Positions 17,288 through 26,520 of a stretch of 64,000 nucleotides of DNA are shown here, piece after piece. Numbering within the stretch: position 1 is the stretch's first letter; each line of letters begins with the position of its first letter. Origin of the DNA: Casp-actino8 sp044355095. GTDB taxonomy: Bacteria > Actinomycetota > Acidimicrobiia > Acidimicrobiales > Ilumatobacteraceae. The notes below the pieces were generated by a model. That model was not told the DNA's origin and did no database searches. It was given only the letters and a program-made list of their open reading frames with translations. The position numbers were made by a program, and so were the translations under genes. The stretch spans positions 40,146 through 104,145 of the forward strand of contig JBIKYT010000002.1 of assembly GCA_044355095.1 (NCBI GenBank), written 5' to 3'.

Positions 17288-18735
17288 ATCGTCGGGTGAG
17301 CCTCTATCTCGTTTTGTTAGTGGTTATTGGTTTGGCTTTTAACTTTTCAGACCGAGACGAAACTCAATTTGCTGCAGTGTTTTCGCTCGGAACTCGGCCT
17401 GGTACGCCGGCAATTGTTCGTAACGATCAAGCAGTCACGAGCACTTGGTTTTGTGCTGGAACATCGGCGGCTGGAGAAAGTGACAGCGGTACCTACGGAG
17501 GCGAGATCGTGATCTCGAATCCTTTAGAGACACCGGTGACTGGTCTGTTAACGATTCTGACGAGCGAACAAACTCCGGTGACTCAGGCGATCAATTCTGA
17601 TCCACGTTCGCAACTCGTGATTGAGATCAATTCGTTAGTGACAGCACCATATGCGAGTGCACTGGTTGAACTCACTGATTCGGCGGCAAGTGTTGAGCAG
17701 CGTGCGTTGCATCCTGCCGGTGCTGCAGTGTCTCCTTGTTCAAATCGAACTTCAAGTGAGTGGTATTTCGCTGACGGCTTTTCTGCAGAGTCATCAGATT
17801 TTCGTTTAGTCCTAACGAATCCGTATTTGTCACCAGCGATCGTCAATATTGAAATCGCGACGAAGAATGGTCAGCGCACTCCAACAAATCTTCAAGGGTT
17901 TGTTATTCCGGCTCAATCAATACGTGTTCTGAACATTCCAGAGTCTGGTTTTCGTGATGAAAAGATTCTGGCGCTCAGTGTCGTGGCCTCGGCGGGACGA
18001 ATTGTCGCGGCTAAAGATCAGCATTTCCTAGGTGCGGGTCGACTAGGTCATGTGTTGTCGCTGGGAAGCCCTTCAACTTCTGATCAGTGGTGGTTCGCTG
18101 ATGGAGAAAAGGGCGCCGGTATTTCTGAGACCTACATGATTTTCAACCCCAACGATCAAGACGTTTTGGCTGATGTCGTGATGCTCGGCCTTGATCCGAC
18201 TGTGGCGACGGTGCTGCCGACAACTTTGACCATCCCCGCGAATGATGTTGTGCCCTTTGATGTATCGGCGATTGTCGGTTTGCCTGATGGATTGCACGGC
18301 GGTGTTGTGAGTGGGCAAGCCGGGGCCCAGCTTGTGGTGGAGCGGGTGCTCACGAAACCAGCGGGTTCAAGCGTTGCGACCACCGTTGTGCTCGGTGCTC
18401 AGCGAGGTTTCCAATCAACGCGTTGGAGCGTTCCAACTTCGACAACGATTGCGATCGAAGATGTATTGACGATTCTCAACACATCACCAAATAGCGGAGT
18501 CGTGACGATCTATTCGGTTGGTCCTGGGGGAGAAGAGCCAGTTCCCGGCCTCAGCGATATTCCGATCGCGGCCAATGGTTTGGTTTCAATTGATTTGGTT
18601 GACCCACTGTCGTTCGGACGTGCGCTCGAAGTGGTGAGTGACCAATCGATTTTGGTTGAGCGTCGTCTTGAACGTACGCCGACTTTGCGAGGTCGCAGTG
18701 GATCGCTCGCTTTTCCAGAGAAGTTGTTGCCATGA
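17284..18735 (+). CDS. DUF5719-like secreted/membrane-anchored protein
   Basis: A 483-residue extracytoplasmic protein with an N-terminal signal/anchor (RVSLYLVLLVVIGLAFNF) and no other membrane segment. It contains repeating beta-rich blocks starting with an aromatic-Ala motif: STWFCAGTSAAGES (~residue 55), SEWYFADGFSAES (~160), DQWWFADGEKGAGISETYM (~263). This pattern and the position immediately after the GT2/membrane fusion fit the actinobacterial DUF5719 family, whose function is not established. Its start overlaps the GT2 stop and its stop overlaps the thioredoxin start, so the three form one tightly coupled operon. Assignment to DUF5719 is by pattern and synteny, not by search. Confidence 0.75.
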   Translation: MNRRVSLYLVLLVVIGLAFNFSDRDETQFAAVFSLGTRPGTPAIVRNDQAVTSTWFCAGTSAAGESDSGTYGGEIVISNPLETPVTGLLTILTSEQTPVTQAINSDPRSQLVIEINSLVTAPYASALVELTDSAASVEQRALHPAGAAVSPCSNRTSSEWYFADGFSAESSDFRLVLTNPYLSPAIVNIEIATKNGQRTPTNLQGFVIPAQSIRVLNIPESGFRDEKILALSVVASAGRIVAAKDQHFLGAGRLGHVLSLGSPSTSDQWWFADGEKGAGISETYMIFNPNDQDVLADVVMLGLDPTVATVLPTTLTIPANDVVPFDVSAIVGLPDGLHGGVVSGQAGAQLVVERVLTKPAGSSVATTVVLGAQRGFQSTRWSVPTSTTIAIEDVLTILNTSPNSGVVTIYSVGPGGEEPVPGLSDIPIAANGLVSIDLVDPLSFGRALEVVSDQSILVERRLERTPTLRGRSGSLAFPEKLLP

Positions 18736-19190
18736 TGAGCGTGCTCGTCGCTCTCATCATTGGTGCAGTTGTCGCAACAGTTGCAGTGGTGGTTCGGCGA
18801 CGTCAAGTTGTTGATGCGCCAACGCAAAAGGTCTTTGCCGCACCAACACAGATCGACCGAGTTGACTTTCCCGCCGCTCAGCAGGAATGGTTGGTGGCAG
18901 TATTTACATCCGCGTCATGTCATGTGTGTGCCGACATGTTGGCGAAGGCACAAGTTGTTGCCAGTAAGCAAGTGGCGGTTTTAGATGTTGAATACTCTGA
19001 AAACAAAGAGTTGCATCGCAAATACAACATTGAGGCTGTTCCGACTGTTGTGGTGAGTGATGCGCACGGAGTCGTGCATAAGTCATTTCTCGGGCCGGTC
19101 AGCGCAACAGATTTATGGGCAGGCGTGGCATCGGCTCGCGATCCGCAACTACAAACGTCAGCGGATGGCCACTGTCAAGATCACGAATAG
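18732..19190 (+). CDS. Membrane-anchored thioredoxin-fold protein (CHVC)
   Basis: A 152-residue protein with an N-terminal membrane helix (residues ~4-21) and a thioredoxin-like domain. The redox motif is C-H-V-C (Cys63, Cys66) in FTSASCHVCADML. A beta-strand VAVLDVEYSENKELHRKYNIEAVPTVVV carries the cis-Pro region (V-P-T). The family reduces or oxidises disulfides, here probably at the outer face of the membrane. It is translationally coupled to the DUF5719-like gene (ATGA). The link to envelope glycan assembly is inferred from operon position only. Confidence 0.82.
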   Translation: MMSVLVALIIGAVVATVAVVVRRRQVVDAPTQKVFAAPTQIDRVDFPAAQQEWLVAVFTSASCHVCADMLAKAQVVASKQVAVLDVEYSENKELHRKYNIEAVPTVVVSDAHGVVHKSFLGPVSATDLWAGVASARDPQLQTSADGHCQDHE

Positions 19191-19211
19191 TGTTTTGAAT
19201 TAGGAGCTAGG

Positions 19212-21176
19212 TCAGTCGATGACGCTGATCGGTGACTGCGTGTTGCCGTCGAGGCCCTGTTGCACAAGTGCATTGACAAGGTCTCCATCGATGGTCTCTT
19301 TTTCGAGAAGTGCTTGGGCAACTAGATCAAGACCGATGCGATGCTTAGAGAGAAGTTCGATCGCACGAGTTTCCTGCTGGCGCAAGATGGTGTTGATCTC
19401 TTCGTCCATGAGTCGTGCGGTGTCATCGCTGTATTCGCGTCCACCAGTCATCAAGTCTTCACCCAGGAAGACATTTTGCTGATTATGCCAAGCCATGGGG
19501 CCGACCTTGTCGCTCATGCCCCATTCGCGCACCATGCGGCGCGCCAAACCGGTGACTACTTCAAGGTCATTTGAAGCACCAGTGGTCTGCTGTTGGAACA
19601 CCAATTCTTCGGCGACGCGACCACCAAGAGCCATGCAGATTCGGTCAAGGATGTAATCCTTCGAAAAACTATGGCGTTCTTCAGGGAGTGTTTGCGTGAC
19701 ACCAAGGGCCATGCCTCGCGGAAGAATGGTGACCTTATGTAATGCATCACCATGCGGCAAGACAGTTGCCAAAATTGCGTGGCCACCTTCGTGGTAAGCA
19801 GTGACACGCTTTTCTTCTGCGGACAAGATGAGTGAGTCTCGGCGGGCTCCCATCATGATGCGATCGCGAGCTGACTCAAAGTCGATGCGCTCAATCTGTG
19901 CACTGGCGCGACGTACGGCGAAGAGTGCTGCTTCATTCACCAAGTTGGCGAGGTCGGCACCGCTCATACCAGGAGTGCCCTTGGCCATGGTGTCGAGATC
20001 AACATCGGGTCCCATGCGCTTGTCGCGACTGTGAACTCGCAAAATGGCCGCCCGCTCTTCAAACTCGGGTAACGGAACAACGATCTGGCGGTCAAAGCGA
20101 CCTGGGCGGAGCAACGCAGGGTCAAGAACATCGGGACGGTTTGTCGCCGCCAAAATCACGATGCCTTCCGATGTTTCGAACCCGTCCATTTCGGACAACA
20201 TTTGGTTCAAGGTTTGTTCACGTTCATCGTGACCTCCACCGAGACCAGCGCCACGCTTACGACCGATTGAGTCGATTTCATCAATGAAAATAATGGCTTT
20301 ACCCATTTTGCGGGCCTGCTGGAACAAGTCGCGTACTCGGCTTGCACCAACGCCAACGAACATTTCCATGAAGTCAGAACCAGTGACTGACAAGAAACCA
20401 ACGCCAGCTTCACCTGCAACTGCGCGTGCAAAAAGAGTCTTACCCGTTCCCGGAGGGCCGACCAGCAACATTCCCTTAGGAACCTTGGCGCCAATTTCCT
20501 TGAAACGTTCGGGCATACGCAAGAAATCAACAACCTCTTTGATTTCAGTTTTGACACCCTCGTATCCGGCGATGTCGGCGAACGTAGTTGAGGGACGGTC
20601 AGCGTTGTAAGCCTTGGCGCGACTGCGACCAATTGACATCATGTTGCCCATTTGTCCCGATGCACGTTTGTTCATCCACACCAAGAATCCAATGATCAAA
20701 ATGAATGGCAGCAACAGCGGAATGAGATTCATGACCCAATTTGTTTGGGGAGTATTGGGTTTGAAATCAACACCTTGTCCACGGAGAAGTTCGCGATCTT
20801 TTTCGTTCGGAAATCCGGGGGGAGCAGTTGTCGAGAATGAACTGCCATCCGTGAATGTTCCAGTGATCGTCAGCGTTGCGTTATTTAGTTTGACTTCGTC
20901 AACTTTTCCGTTCGTGACTTGAGTAATGAATTCTTCAAAGCCCAATTTTTCACGGTCGGGACCGGGAAGTAGTTGAGGTCCGAAAATGAGGACCAAAATC
21001 AGACCGAGGAGCAGCCAGGGTGACCACTTAGGCATTGAAGGACGGCCAGCGGGTTTGCCATCGGGCGATGATGATTCTTTGTTCGCCTGCGAGCGACCCA
21101 TCTTGCGCGGTGGTTGACCACCAGCCGAGGGTGGCGTAGGTGACGGGGGCGGAGGGGGAGGAGTGGACTCGCTCAT
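19212..21176 (-). CDS. ftsH: ATP-dependent zinc metalloprotease FtsH
   Basis: A membrane AAA+ protease that degrades misfolded membrane proteins and regulators. From the ATG at 21176 it has 654 residues: a Pro-rich cytoplasmic tail, one helix (~53-69), a short extracytoplasmic domain, a second helix (~148-167), an AAA+ module with Walker A GPPGTGKT (~240-247), Walker B IIFIDEID, and the second region of homology RPGRFDRQ, then the M41 protease domain. The zinc motif reads HEGGH where most FtsH proteins have HEAGH; HExxH is preserved. A GTG at 21203 would extend it by nine residues. Convergent with the thioredoxin gene. Confidence 0.96.
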   Translation of the reverse strand: MSESTPPPPPPSPTPPSAGGQPPRKMGRSQANKESSSPDGKPAGRPSMPKWSPWLLLGLILVLIFGPQLLPGPDREKLGFEEFITQVTNGKVDEVKLNNATLTITGTFTDGSSFSTTAPPGFPNEKDRELLRGQGVDFKPNTPQTNWVMNLIPLLLPFILIIGFLVWMNKRASGQMGNMMSIGRSRAKAYNADRPSTTFADIAGYEGVKTEIKEVVDFLRMPERFKEIGAKVPKGMLLVGPPGTGKTLFARAVAGEAGVGFLSVTGSDFMEMFVGVGASRVRDLFQQARKMGKAIIFIDEIDSIGRKRGAGLGGGHDEREQTLNQMLSEMDGFETSEGIVILAATNRPDVLDPALLRPGRFDRQIVVPLPEFEERAAILRVHSRDKRMGPDVDLDTMAKGTPGMSGADLANLVNEAALFAVRRASAQIERIDFESARDRIMMGARRDSLILSAEEKRVTAYHEGGHAILATVLPHGDALHKVTILPRGMALGVTQTLPEERHSFSKDYILDRICMALGGRVAEELVFQQQTTGASNDLEVVTGLARRMVREWGMSDKVGPMAWHNQQNVFLGEDLMTGGREYSDDTARLMDEEINTILRQQETRAIELLSKHRIGLDLVAQALLEKETIDGDLVNALVQQGLDGNTQSPISVID

Positions 21177-21293
21177 GTCGCCATGATACGACCGCTTGGT
21201 CACACTGTGTGGGTCGGGCGCAGTTCAGTATGGGTGTCTGAGTACTACAGAAGTCACAGTTGACTCAACGGACCATGGCATAACCCGTTCAGC

Positions 21294-21356
21294 CGATCCA
21301 CCAAAGACCGATCCACCAAAGACCGATCCACCAAAGATGGCCTATCCACCAAAGAT
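21294..21356. repeat. Four tandem/near-tandem 15-bp repeats upstream of DUF3499 gene
   Basis: The unit CGATCCACCAAAGAC occurs at 21294-21308 and 21309-21323 exactly, and at 21324-21338 with a last-base change (T). A fourth copy at 21342-21356 (CTATCCACCAAAGAT) follows after three bases. The repeats fill most of the intergenic space between divergent ftsH and the DUF3499 gene and stop 26 bases before the latter's start. No dyad symmetry is seen within the unit. Confidence 0.93.
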
Positions 21357-21382
21357 GCCCTGAAATCTCATAACTTTTCGCC

Positions 21383-21610
21383 ATGCGTTCGTGCACTCGT
21401 AGTGGTTGTCGGGAGACCGCCCACATTTCGTTGACCTTTCAGTACAACACCTCAGTCGTTTGGATTAACCACATCGAAGAAGAGCGCGATTTGCACATGT
21501 ACGAGTTGTGTGACAAGCACTGGCAGCGTTTTGCGCCACCGAATGGCTGGACCCTTGATGATCGGCGTCGAGCCGAAGTCCTTCCTTTCGTACATCGCCT
21601 GGCCGGCTAG
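21383..21610 (+). CDS. DUF3499-family small zinc-ribbon-like protein
   Basis: A 75-residue protein with the DUF3499 layout: an N-terminal C-T-R-S-G-C pair (MRSCTRSGCRETAHISLTF) and a later L-C-D-K-H (C-x-x-H), likely to bind one zinc ion. It is shorter than many actinobacterial members, which carry a variable C-terminal tail. The function of the family is unknown. It usually lies upstream of phosphomannomutase and Trm112 genes in actinobacteria, as here, with the CPBP and large membrane protein genes inserted between. Confidence 0.82.
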   Translation: MRSCTRSGCRETAHISLTFQYNTSVVWINHIEEERDLHMYELCDKHWQRFAPPNGWTLDDRRRAEVLPFVHRLAG

Positions 21611-21618
21611 GTCAGTTC

Positions 21619-22338
21619 ATGACCCGTCCTCATCCGGCGACGAACGCCACGCGGTTTACCGTCGGCGTGGCCGTCATGGCTTGGCTTTTGGCGTACATGG
21701 CGGCACTTCCATTGCAAGGCGTGTTGATCGCGGCCACCGGTCACAGCGGCGAAAAGTCAGACCAGTGGCCGATTTCAATGACGGTGCTATCCATTTTTTG
21801 CTTGTGGATTCCTTTCGTCGTTGCACTGATGGTCGCGAGTCGCCGCTGGGGTCAGGGACGGTTTGTCAACGATTACAAGGTTCGAGCACGGTGGGTTGAT
21901 CTGGCCGGACTGCCCCTTGGCGTGGCCTGCCAGTTGTTGCTTGTTCCGGCGATTTATTGGCCATTGCAACAGATGTGGCCCGATGCCTTTTCGAGCGACG
22001 AAATTGAGCAGCGTGCCCGAGATTTGTGGGATAAGGCAAACGGGGGTTGGATCATCGTTTTGATCATTGTTGTGGCCCTCGGAGCGCCCTTGATTGAAGA
22101 ACTGGTGTACCGCGGGCTGATTTTGCAAGCTTTGCAAAGTCGACTGAACGACTGGTTGGCATTACTGATCTCGTCGGCTTGGTTTGCCCTGATTCACTTG
22201 CAACCCGTGGAATTGCCAGGTCTCTTTGCTTTTGCGTTGGTGCTCGGCATCTGTTTTCAACGCACGGGGCGGTTAGGGATGGCGATTTTTGCCCACATTG
22301 GGTTCAATGCGGCTGGGTTGTTGCTCGCGTCTCAGTAG
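21619..22338 (+). CDS. CPBP-family intramembrane metalloprotease
   Basis: A 239-residue multi-pass membrane protein with the three CPBP (Abi/Rce1-type) motifs: EELVYRG (Glu160, Glu161, Arg165), FALIH (Phe189 to His193), and HIGFN (His226, Asn230). Such proteins cleave or bind prenylated or other membrane substrates; bacterial members are diverse and often uncharacterised. It starts 8 bases after the DUF3499 stop and precedes the large membrane protein by 15 bases, so it belongs to a plus-strand operon. Substrate unknown. Confidence 0.88.
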   Translation: MTRPHPATNATRFTVGVAVMAWLLAYMAALPLQGVLIAATGHSGEKSDQWPISMTVLSIFCLWIPFVVALMVASRRWGQGRFVNDYKVRARWVDLAGLPLGVACQLLLVPAIYWPLQQMWPDAFSSDEIEQRARDLWDKANGGWIIVLIIVVALGAPLIEELVYRGLILQALQSRLNDWLALLISSAWFALIHLQPVELPGLFAFALVLGICFQRTGRLGMAIFAHIGFNAAGLLLASQ

Positions 22339-22353
22339 TGCGAAGGTGGCAAG

Positions 22354-24846
22354 ATGGATGCCTATATGGATGATCTTGAGAATAAGTCCGCCGTGTCTGT
22401 CGCCGGTCCTGACGACGAAGTTGACGAATCAACGCAGACGGGAATCAAATATGGTTGGAATCCCTTTCGGGGCTCGGAGCGCGAGCGACTCATCATCTTG
22501 TGGATCCGCATTGCATTAATCGGAATCAGCACGATTATTGCCATCAAAGTCATTCAGCCGTCTTTAGTTTTCAAAGACACCACACCTACCGGCGGAGACA
22601 TGGGCGCCCATGTCTGGGGTCCGGCTTACCTTCGCGATCATCTGCTTCCGTGGAAACTCAATGGTTGGTCGATGGATTGGTATTCGGGACTTCCGGTGTA
22701 TCGCTTCTATATGGTCGTGCCGGCTTTATTTGTCGTGATTTTGAACTTCATATTTCCGTACGGTGTTGCGCTCAAGATCGTTGCGGTTGCTGGCATCGTG
22801 ACGTTGCCGATTTGTTGTTGGGCGTTTGGTCGGCTCGCACGTTTCGCATTTCCGATTCCTGAAATATTTGCGATGGTGGGATTGGTGTATCTCCTTGATG
22901 AGAGTTACACCATTTATGGCGGCAACGTTGCCTCAACGATGGCGGGTGAATTCTCGTTCTCAATTTCACTTTCGTTTGCAATGTTGGCCTTTGGATTTTT
23001 CGCTAATGGCATGCAGACAGGTAAACATCGCGTCAAGGCGGCCGTCTTCATGGCACTTGCCGTTTTGTGTCATGGAATTGTGGCCATTTATGTTGCGGTC
23101 GGTCTCTTGCTCATGGCGCTTTTGTGGCTTGATAAATCAAAGCTTCGTTGGTTTGTGACAACTGCTGGATCAGGTGCACTGCTGTCGGCTTTTTGGATTG
23201 GGCCATTTTTGTTGAACCACGCCTACATGACTGACATGAAATACAAGGGTGAACCAGGCAATGGTTCATTTACTTCATATTGGGGAATGTTTTTCGCCTT
23301 GCCGCCATTTTGGAATGTCTTCATTATGACTTTCGCGATCATTGGATTTGTAGCCATGATTGTGAAGCGGAATGTGGCAGGAATTTGGCTTGGAGTGACA
23401 GCGCTTGTCTTCGCTGCATTCGTTTATCTCTTCAATGACAGTTTGCCGATTATTGGTTTGCTATGGAACCCGCGACTGTTGCCGATGTTCAACATGTGTC
23501 GTTACCTGCTCGCAGGTATCGGTGTCATTGAACTCGTTGCTTTCATCGTGCGTTACGCGCAACAAGAACGATCAGCTCGAAACTCTGAGGTTTTTGTTGA
23601 AAACACGCAAACCAAGACACAAATGTTTAATGCTCGAACGATCACGGCAATTGCCTCGTCACTTGTTGTGCTCATTGTTTTAGGTTTCCGTTTTCAGGTA
23701 TTGCCTTTTGGAAACGTTAAGGATGAGGGCCAAGGCGCCGAGTACACGTGGGGTCCTTTTGAAGGTGACGCGTCAAGCAAAGGATTTGTTGATGGTTGGG
23801 CCCGTTGGAACTTTGCGGGTTACGAGGGCAAGTCATCGTACGGTGAGTACTACGGAGTAGTGCAAACTATGAAAACTATTGGTGAGACCCGCGGGTGTGG
23901 ACGCGCGTTGTGGGAAAACTTTGGGGGGAATGACAAGTACGGAACCACCATGGCGTTGATGTTGCTGCCGTTCTGGACTGATGGCTGCATTGGATCAAGC
24001 GAAGGATTGTTCTTTGAAGCAGCCGGTACGACGCCGTATCACTTTTTGGCGGCAGGTGCGATGTCAAAGCAATCTTCGAATCCAGTTCGCGAATTGCGAT
24101 ATGTCAATAACGATGCCGAAATCGGAGTGTCATATTTGCAAGAACTCGGAATCAACTACTACTTGGCAGTGACCCCAGAGGCAATTGCAAAGGCCGACGA
24201 GCTAGCCGCGAATGGCGGTGGCCTCTCACCTCTTGAAACCAGCGGTCCGTGGCACATTTATTCTGTTGGAAATTCCGACATCGTGGTCCCTCTTGACACT
24301 TTGCCAGTTGTTGTAAACGAGCGATCTGGTGACTTGCGAGAACGTTGGCTTGAACTTGGTACGAGTTGGTTGCAGAACCGAACCGAGTGGGATGCACTTC
24401 CCGCGGCGGGCGGACCCAAGGAATGGCAACGTATTGATGTGTCCGTTGATGCGACACGACGCGAGGGTGAACCTGGTTCTGACTCGCGAAAAGTTGATGT
24501 GGTCAAGCCAGTTCAAGCAATCGTGCCGACCAAAGTTGAACCAGCAGTTGTGTCCGATGTGGAAATCGGCGACGACACTGTGTCATTTTCGGTTGACAAA
24601 ATTGGTGTTCCCGTTCTGGTTCGGGTGAGTTATTTCCCGAACTGGAAAGTGTCTGGAGCGGAAGGTCCGTACCGAGTTGCGCCGAACATGATGGTTGTCG
24701 TGCCGACATCGACCGATGTTTCCATGCATTTCCAAGCCGGTTTTGTCGACCGCTTTGCGTACCTATTGACGATTGTCGGGTTTGTGGCTCTGTTCGTGAT
24801 GTGGCGTCGAGATCGGCGTCCACAAGAAGTCCCCACCGACCTCTGA
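22354..24846 (+). CDS. Large multi-pass membrane protein, GT-C-like architecture
   Basis: An 830-residue protein not confidently assigned. Residues 1-40 are polar, then about 11-12 hydrophobic helices (~47-450), then a soluble extracytoplasmic region (~465-800) and a last helix (~800-820). The first loop holds GGDMGAHVWGPAYLRDHLLP followed by MDWYSGLPVYRFYMV, reminiscent of the acidic first-loop motif in GT-C membrane glycosyltransferases such as PMT or arabinosyltransferase relatives. A role in transferring sugar from a polyprenyl donor is plausible because phosphomannomutase follows directly, but this is inference. The start is ATG at 22354 after GAAGGTGG. Confidence 0.75.
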   Translation: MDAYMDDLENKSAVSVAGPDDEVDESTQTGIKYGWNPFRGSERERLIILWIRIALIGISTIIAIKVIQPSLVFKDTTPTGGDMGAHVWGPAYLRDHLLPWKLNGWSMDWYSGLPVYRFYMVVPALFVVILNFIFPYGVALKIVAVAGIVTLPICCWAFGRLARFAFPIPEIFAMVGLVYLLDESYTIYGGNVASTMAGEFSFSISLSFAMLAFGFFANGMQTGKHRVKAAVFMALAVLCHGIVAIYVAVGLLLMALLWLDKSKLRWFVTTAGSGALLSAFWIGPFLLNHAYMTDMKYKGEPGNGSFTSYWGMFFALPPFWNVFIMTFAIIGFVAMIVKRNVAGIWLGVTALVFAAFVYLFNDSLPIIGLLWNPRLLPMFNMCRYLLAGIGVIELVAFIVRYAQQERSARNSEVFVENTQTKTQMFNARTITAIASSLVVLIVLGFRFQVLPFGNVKDEGQGAEYTWGPFEGDASSKGFVDGWARWNFAGYEGKSSYGEYYGVVQTMKTIGETRGCGRALWENFGGNDKYGTTMALMLLPFWTDGCIGSSEGLFFEAAGTTPYHFLAAGAMSKQSSNPVRELRYVNNDAEIGVSYLQELGINYYLAVTPEAIAKADELAANGGGLSPLETSGPWHIYSVGNSDIVVPLDTLPVVVNERSGDLRERWLELGTSWLQNRTEWDALPAAGGPKEWQRIDVSVDATRREGEPGSDSRKVDVVKPVQAIVPTKVEPAVVSDVEIGDDTVSFSVDKIGVPVLVRVSYFPNWKVSGAEGPYRVAPNMMVVVPTSTDVSMHFQAGFVDRFAYLLTIVGFVALFVMWRRDRRPQEVPTDL

Positions 24847-24907
24847 GCAGGCTAAACCCTGAAATCGCTACGGGGTCTGAACTCTCAGCGATAAGGTTCA
24901 GAACGTC

Positions 24908-26272
24908 ATGACCTCACAATTTTCTCTTGATCAGATCGTCAAAGCGTATGACGTTCGGGGCACCGTCCCCGATCAATTCGATGCCGAAGTCGCATACGCC
25001 TTGGGCGTTGGATTTGCGCAATTCACTCAGACCAGTGTGGCGATCGTGGCACGAGATATGCGACCAACCGGACCTGAATTGGTGGCGGCGTTTGCTCAAG
25101 GTTTGATGGAACAAGGCGTTGATGTCATCGATATCGGCCTTGCATCAACCGACCTGTTGTATTTCGCAGCTGGCAAACTTGACGCACCTGGTGCGATGTT
25201 TACTGCATCGCATAATCCGGCCCAATACAACGGAATCAAGTTGTGTTTGTCTGGAGCTCGACCCGTTGGCGTCGATACTGGTCTGGCCGAAGTCAAAGAC
25301 ATCGCCCAGAAAATTCTTGATGGGCTCAAGCCGGTCAAGGCGGCGCGTGCAGGCCGAACCACCGAACGTGATTTGTTGTCGGCGTTTGTCGATCATGTGG
25401 TGTCATTCATTGACCCAGCAACGATTCGTCCAATGCGAGTTGTTGCCGATACTGCCAACGGCATGGGTGGACTCGTTGTGCCTGCAGTATTTGAACGCTT
25501 GCCGCGTCTCGAACTCGAGGTCATGTATGGCGAACTCGATGGAACTTTCCCCAATCACCCTGCCGATCCATTGCAGGCTGCAAATCAGCGCGATCTTCAG
25601 GCTCGCGTTGCGTCTGGCGGATTCGATATCGGTTTAGCTTTTGACGGAGATGCTGACCGAGTATTCGTGACTGATGAACTTGGTCGTGGGCTGTCGGGCT
25701 CAACAACTACCGGAGTTTTGGCGACAAGCATGTTGCGGAAAAGCCCTGGTGCCACCATCTTGCACAACCTCATTTGCAGTCGCGCTGTCCCCGAAGTCAT
25801 TCGTGAACACGGTGGAGTACCAGTGCGCACCAAAGTTGGTCACTCATTTATCAAGCAAATGATGGCCGAAACGGGAGCAGTGTTTGGTGGTGAGCATTCA
25901 GCGCACTATTACTTTAAAGACAACTACCGTGCCGACAGCGGGCTCATCGCCACAATGTTGATGCTCGAAGAAATGAGTCGAGTCGGAGAACCACTGAGTG
26001 AAATTCGTCGTTCGTACGAGCGCTACTCGTCAAGTGGTGAAATCAACACTCAAGTGGATGACCCAGCGATTGTCATCGAGTCGGTCTCTCAGAAATTCGG
26101 TGCATTCCCGCAAGATCGTCTTGATGGGCTCACCGTTGATTGCGGACCGTGGTGGTTTAACTTGCGTCCGTCGAATACCGAACCACTTTTGCGCCTCAAC
26201 CTTGAAGCTCCCGATCGTGATGAATGCGATAATCGTGTGGCCGAGCTACTTGCGGCAATAACCTCAGTCTGA
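24908..26272 (+). CDS. manB: Phosphomannomutase/phosphoglucomutase
   Basis: A 454-residue alpha-D-phosphohexomutase. The catalytic serine loop is TASHNPAQYNG (Ser101), the metal loop is DGDADR (246-251), the sugar-binding loop is GGEHSAHYYFKD (~328-339), and the C-terminal phosphate loop is RPSNTEPLLRLNLEA. It converts mannose-6-phosphate to mannose-1-phosphate (possibly also glucose-6-phosphate), feeding the pyrophosphorylase at 6.7 kb and then Gmd. It lies 61 bases after the large membrane protein and 14 before Trm112, the order known from other actinobacteria. Confidence 0.93.
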   Translation: MTSQFSLDQIVKAYDVRGTVPDQFDAEVAYALGVGFAQFTQTSVAIVARDMRPTGPELVAAFAQGLMEQGVDVIDIGLASTDLLYFAAGKLDAPGAMFTASHNPAQYNGIKLCLSGARPVGVDTGLAEVKDIAQKILDGLKPVKAARAGRTTERDLLSAFVDHVVSFIDPATIRPMRVVADTANGMGGLVVPAVFERLPRLELEVMYGELDGTFPNHPADPLQAANQRDLQARVASGGFDIGLAFDGDADRVFVTDELGRGLSGSTTTGVLATSMLRKSPGATILHNLICSRAVPEVIREHGGVPVRTKVGHSFIKQMMAETGAVFGGEHSAHYYFKDNYRADSGLIATMLMLEEMSRVGEPLSEIRRSYERYSSSGEINTQVDDPAIVIESVSQKFGAFPQDRLDGLTVDCGPWWFNLRPSNTEPLLRLNLEAPDRDECDNRVAELLAAITSV

Positions 26273-26286
26273 AACAAGGAGTTCGT

Positions 26287-26520
26287 ATGCCCATCGATCC
26301 AGAACTAGCAAATGTCTTAGCGTGCCCCGTTGATAAGGGTGTTTTATACATGCTTGATGACGAAGACGCCTTGTACAACCCGCGTTTGCAGCGGCGCTAC
26401 AGCATCCGCGAAGGTATCGCTGTGATGTTGGTTGATGAGTCTGAGGTGGTTTCATCGGCTGAACATGAGCGCATCATGGCCAAGATCGCCGCTGGCGGAA
26501 TCAAGACCACCGGACGCTGA
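26287..26520 (+). CDS. Trm112-family protein
   Basis: A 77-residue protein with the Trm112/YcaR fold: PELANVLACPVDKGVLYMLDDEDALYNPRLQRRYSIREGIAVML. Only one Cys of the usual zinc pair is present (A-C-P-V-D), so the second Cys of C-P-x-C is replaced by Asp, as in many bacterial members. These proteins often stabilise methyltransferases; the bacterial role is unclear. AAGGAG precedes the ATG. The position between phosphomannomutase and ahcY is conserved in actinobacteria. Confidence 0.88.
   Translation: MPIDPELANVLACPVDKGVLYMLDDEDALYNPRLQRRYSIREGIAVMLVDESEVVSSAEHERIMAKIAAGGIKTTGR

Noticed and set aside
21294..21356. Tandem repeats considered as a CRISPR array
   Set aside because: Units are 15 bases and adjoin one another without spacers; no cas genes are present.
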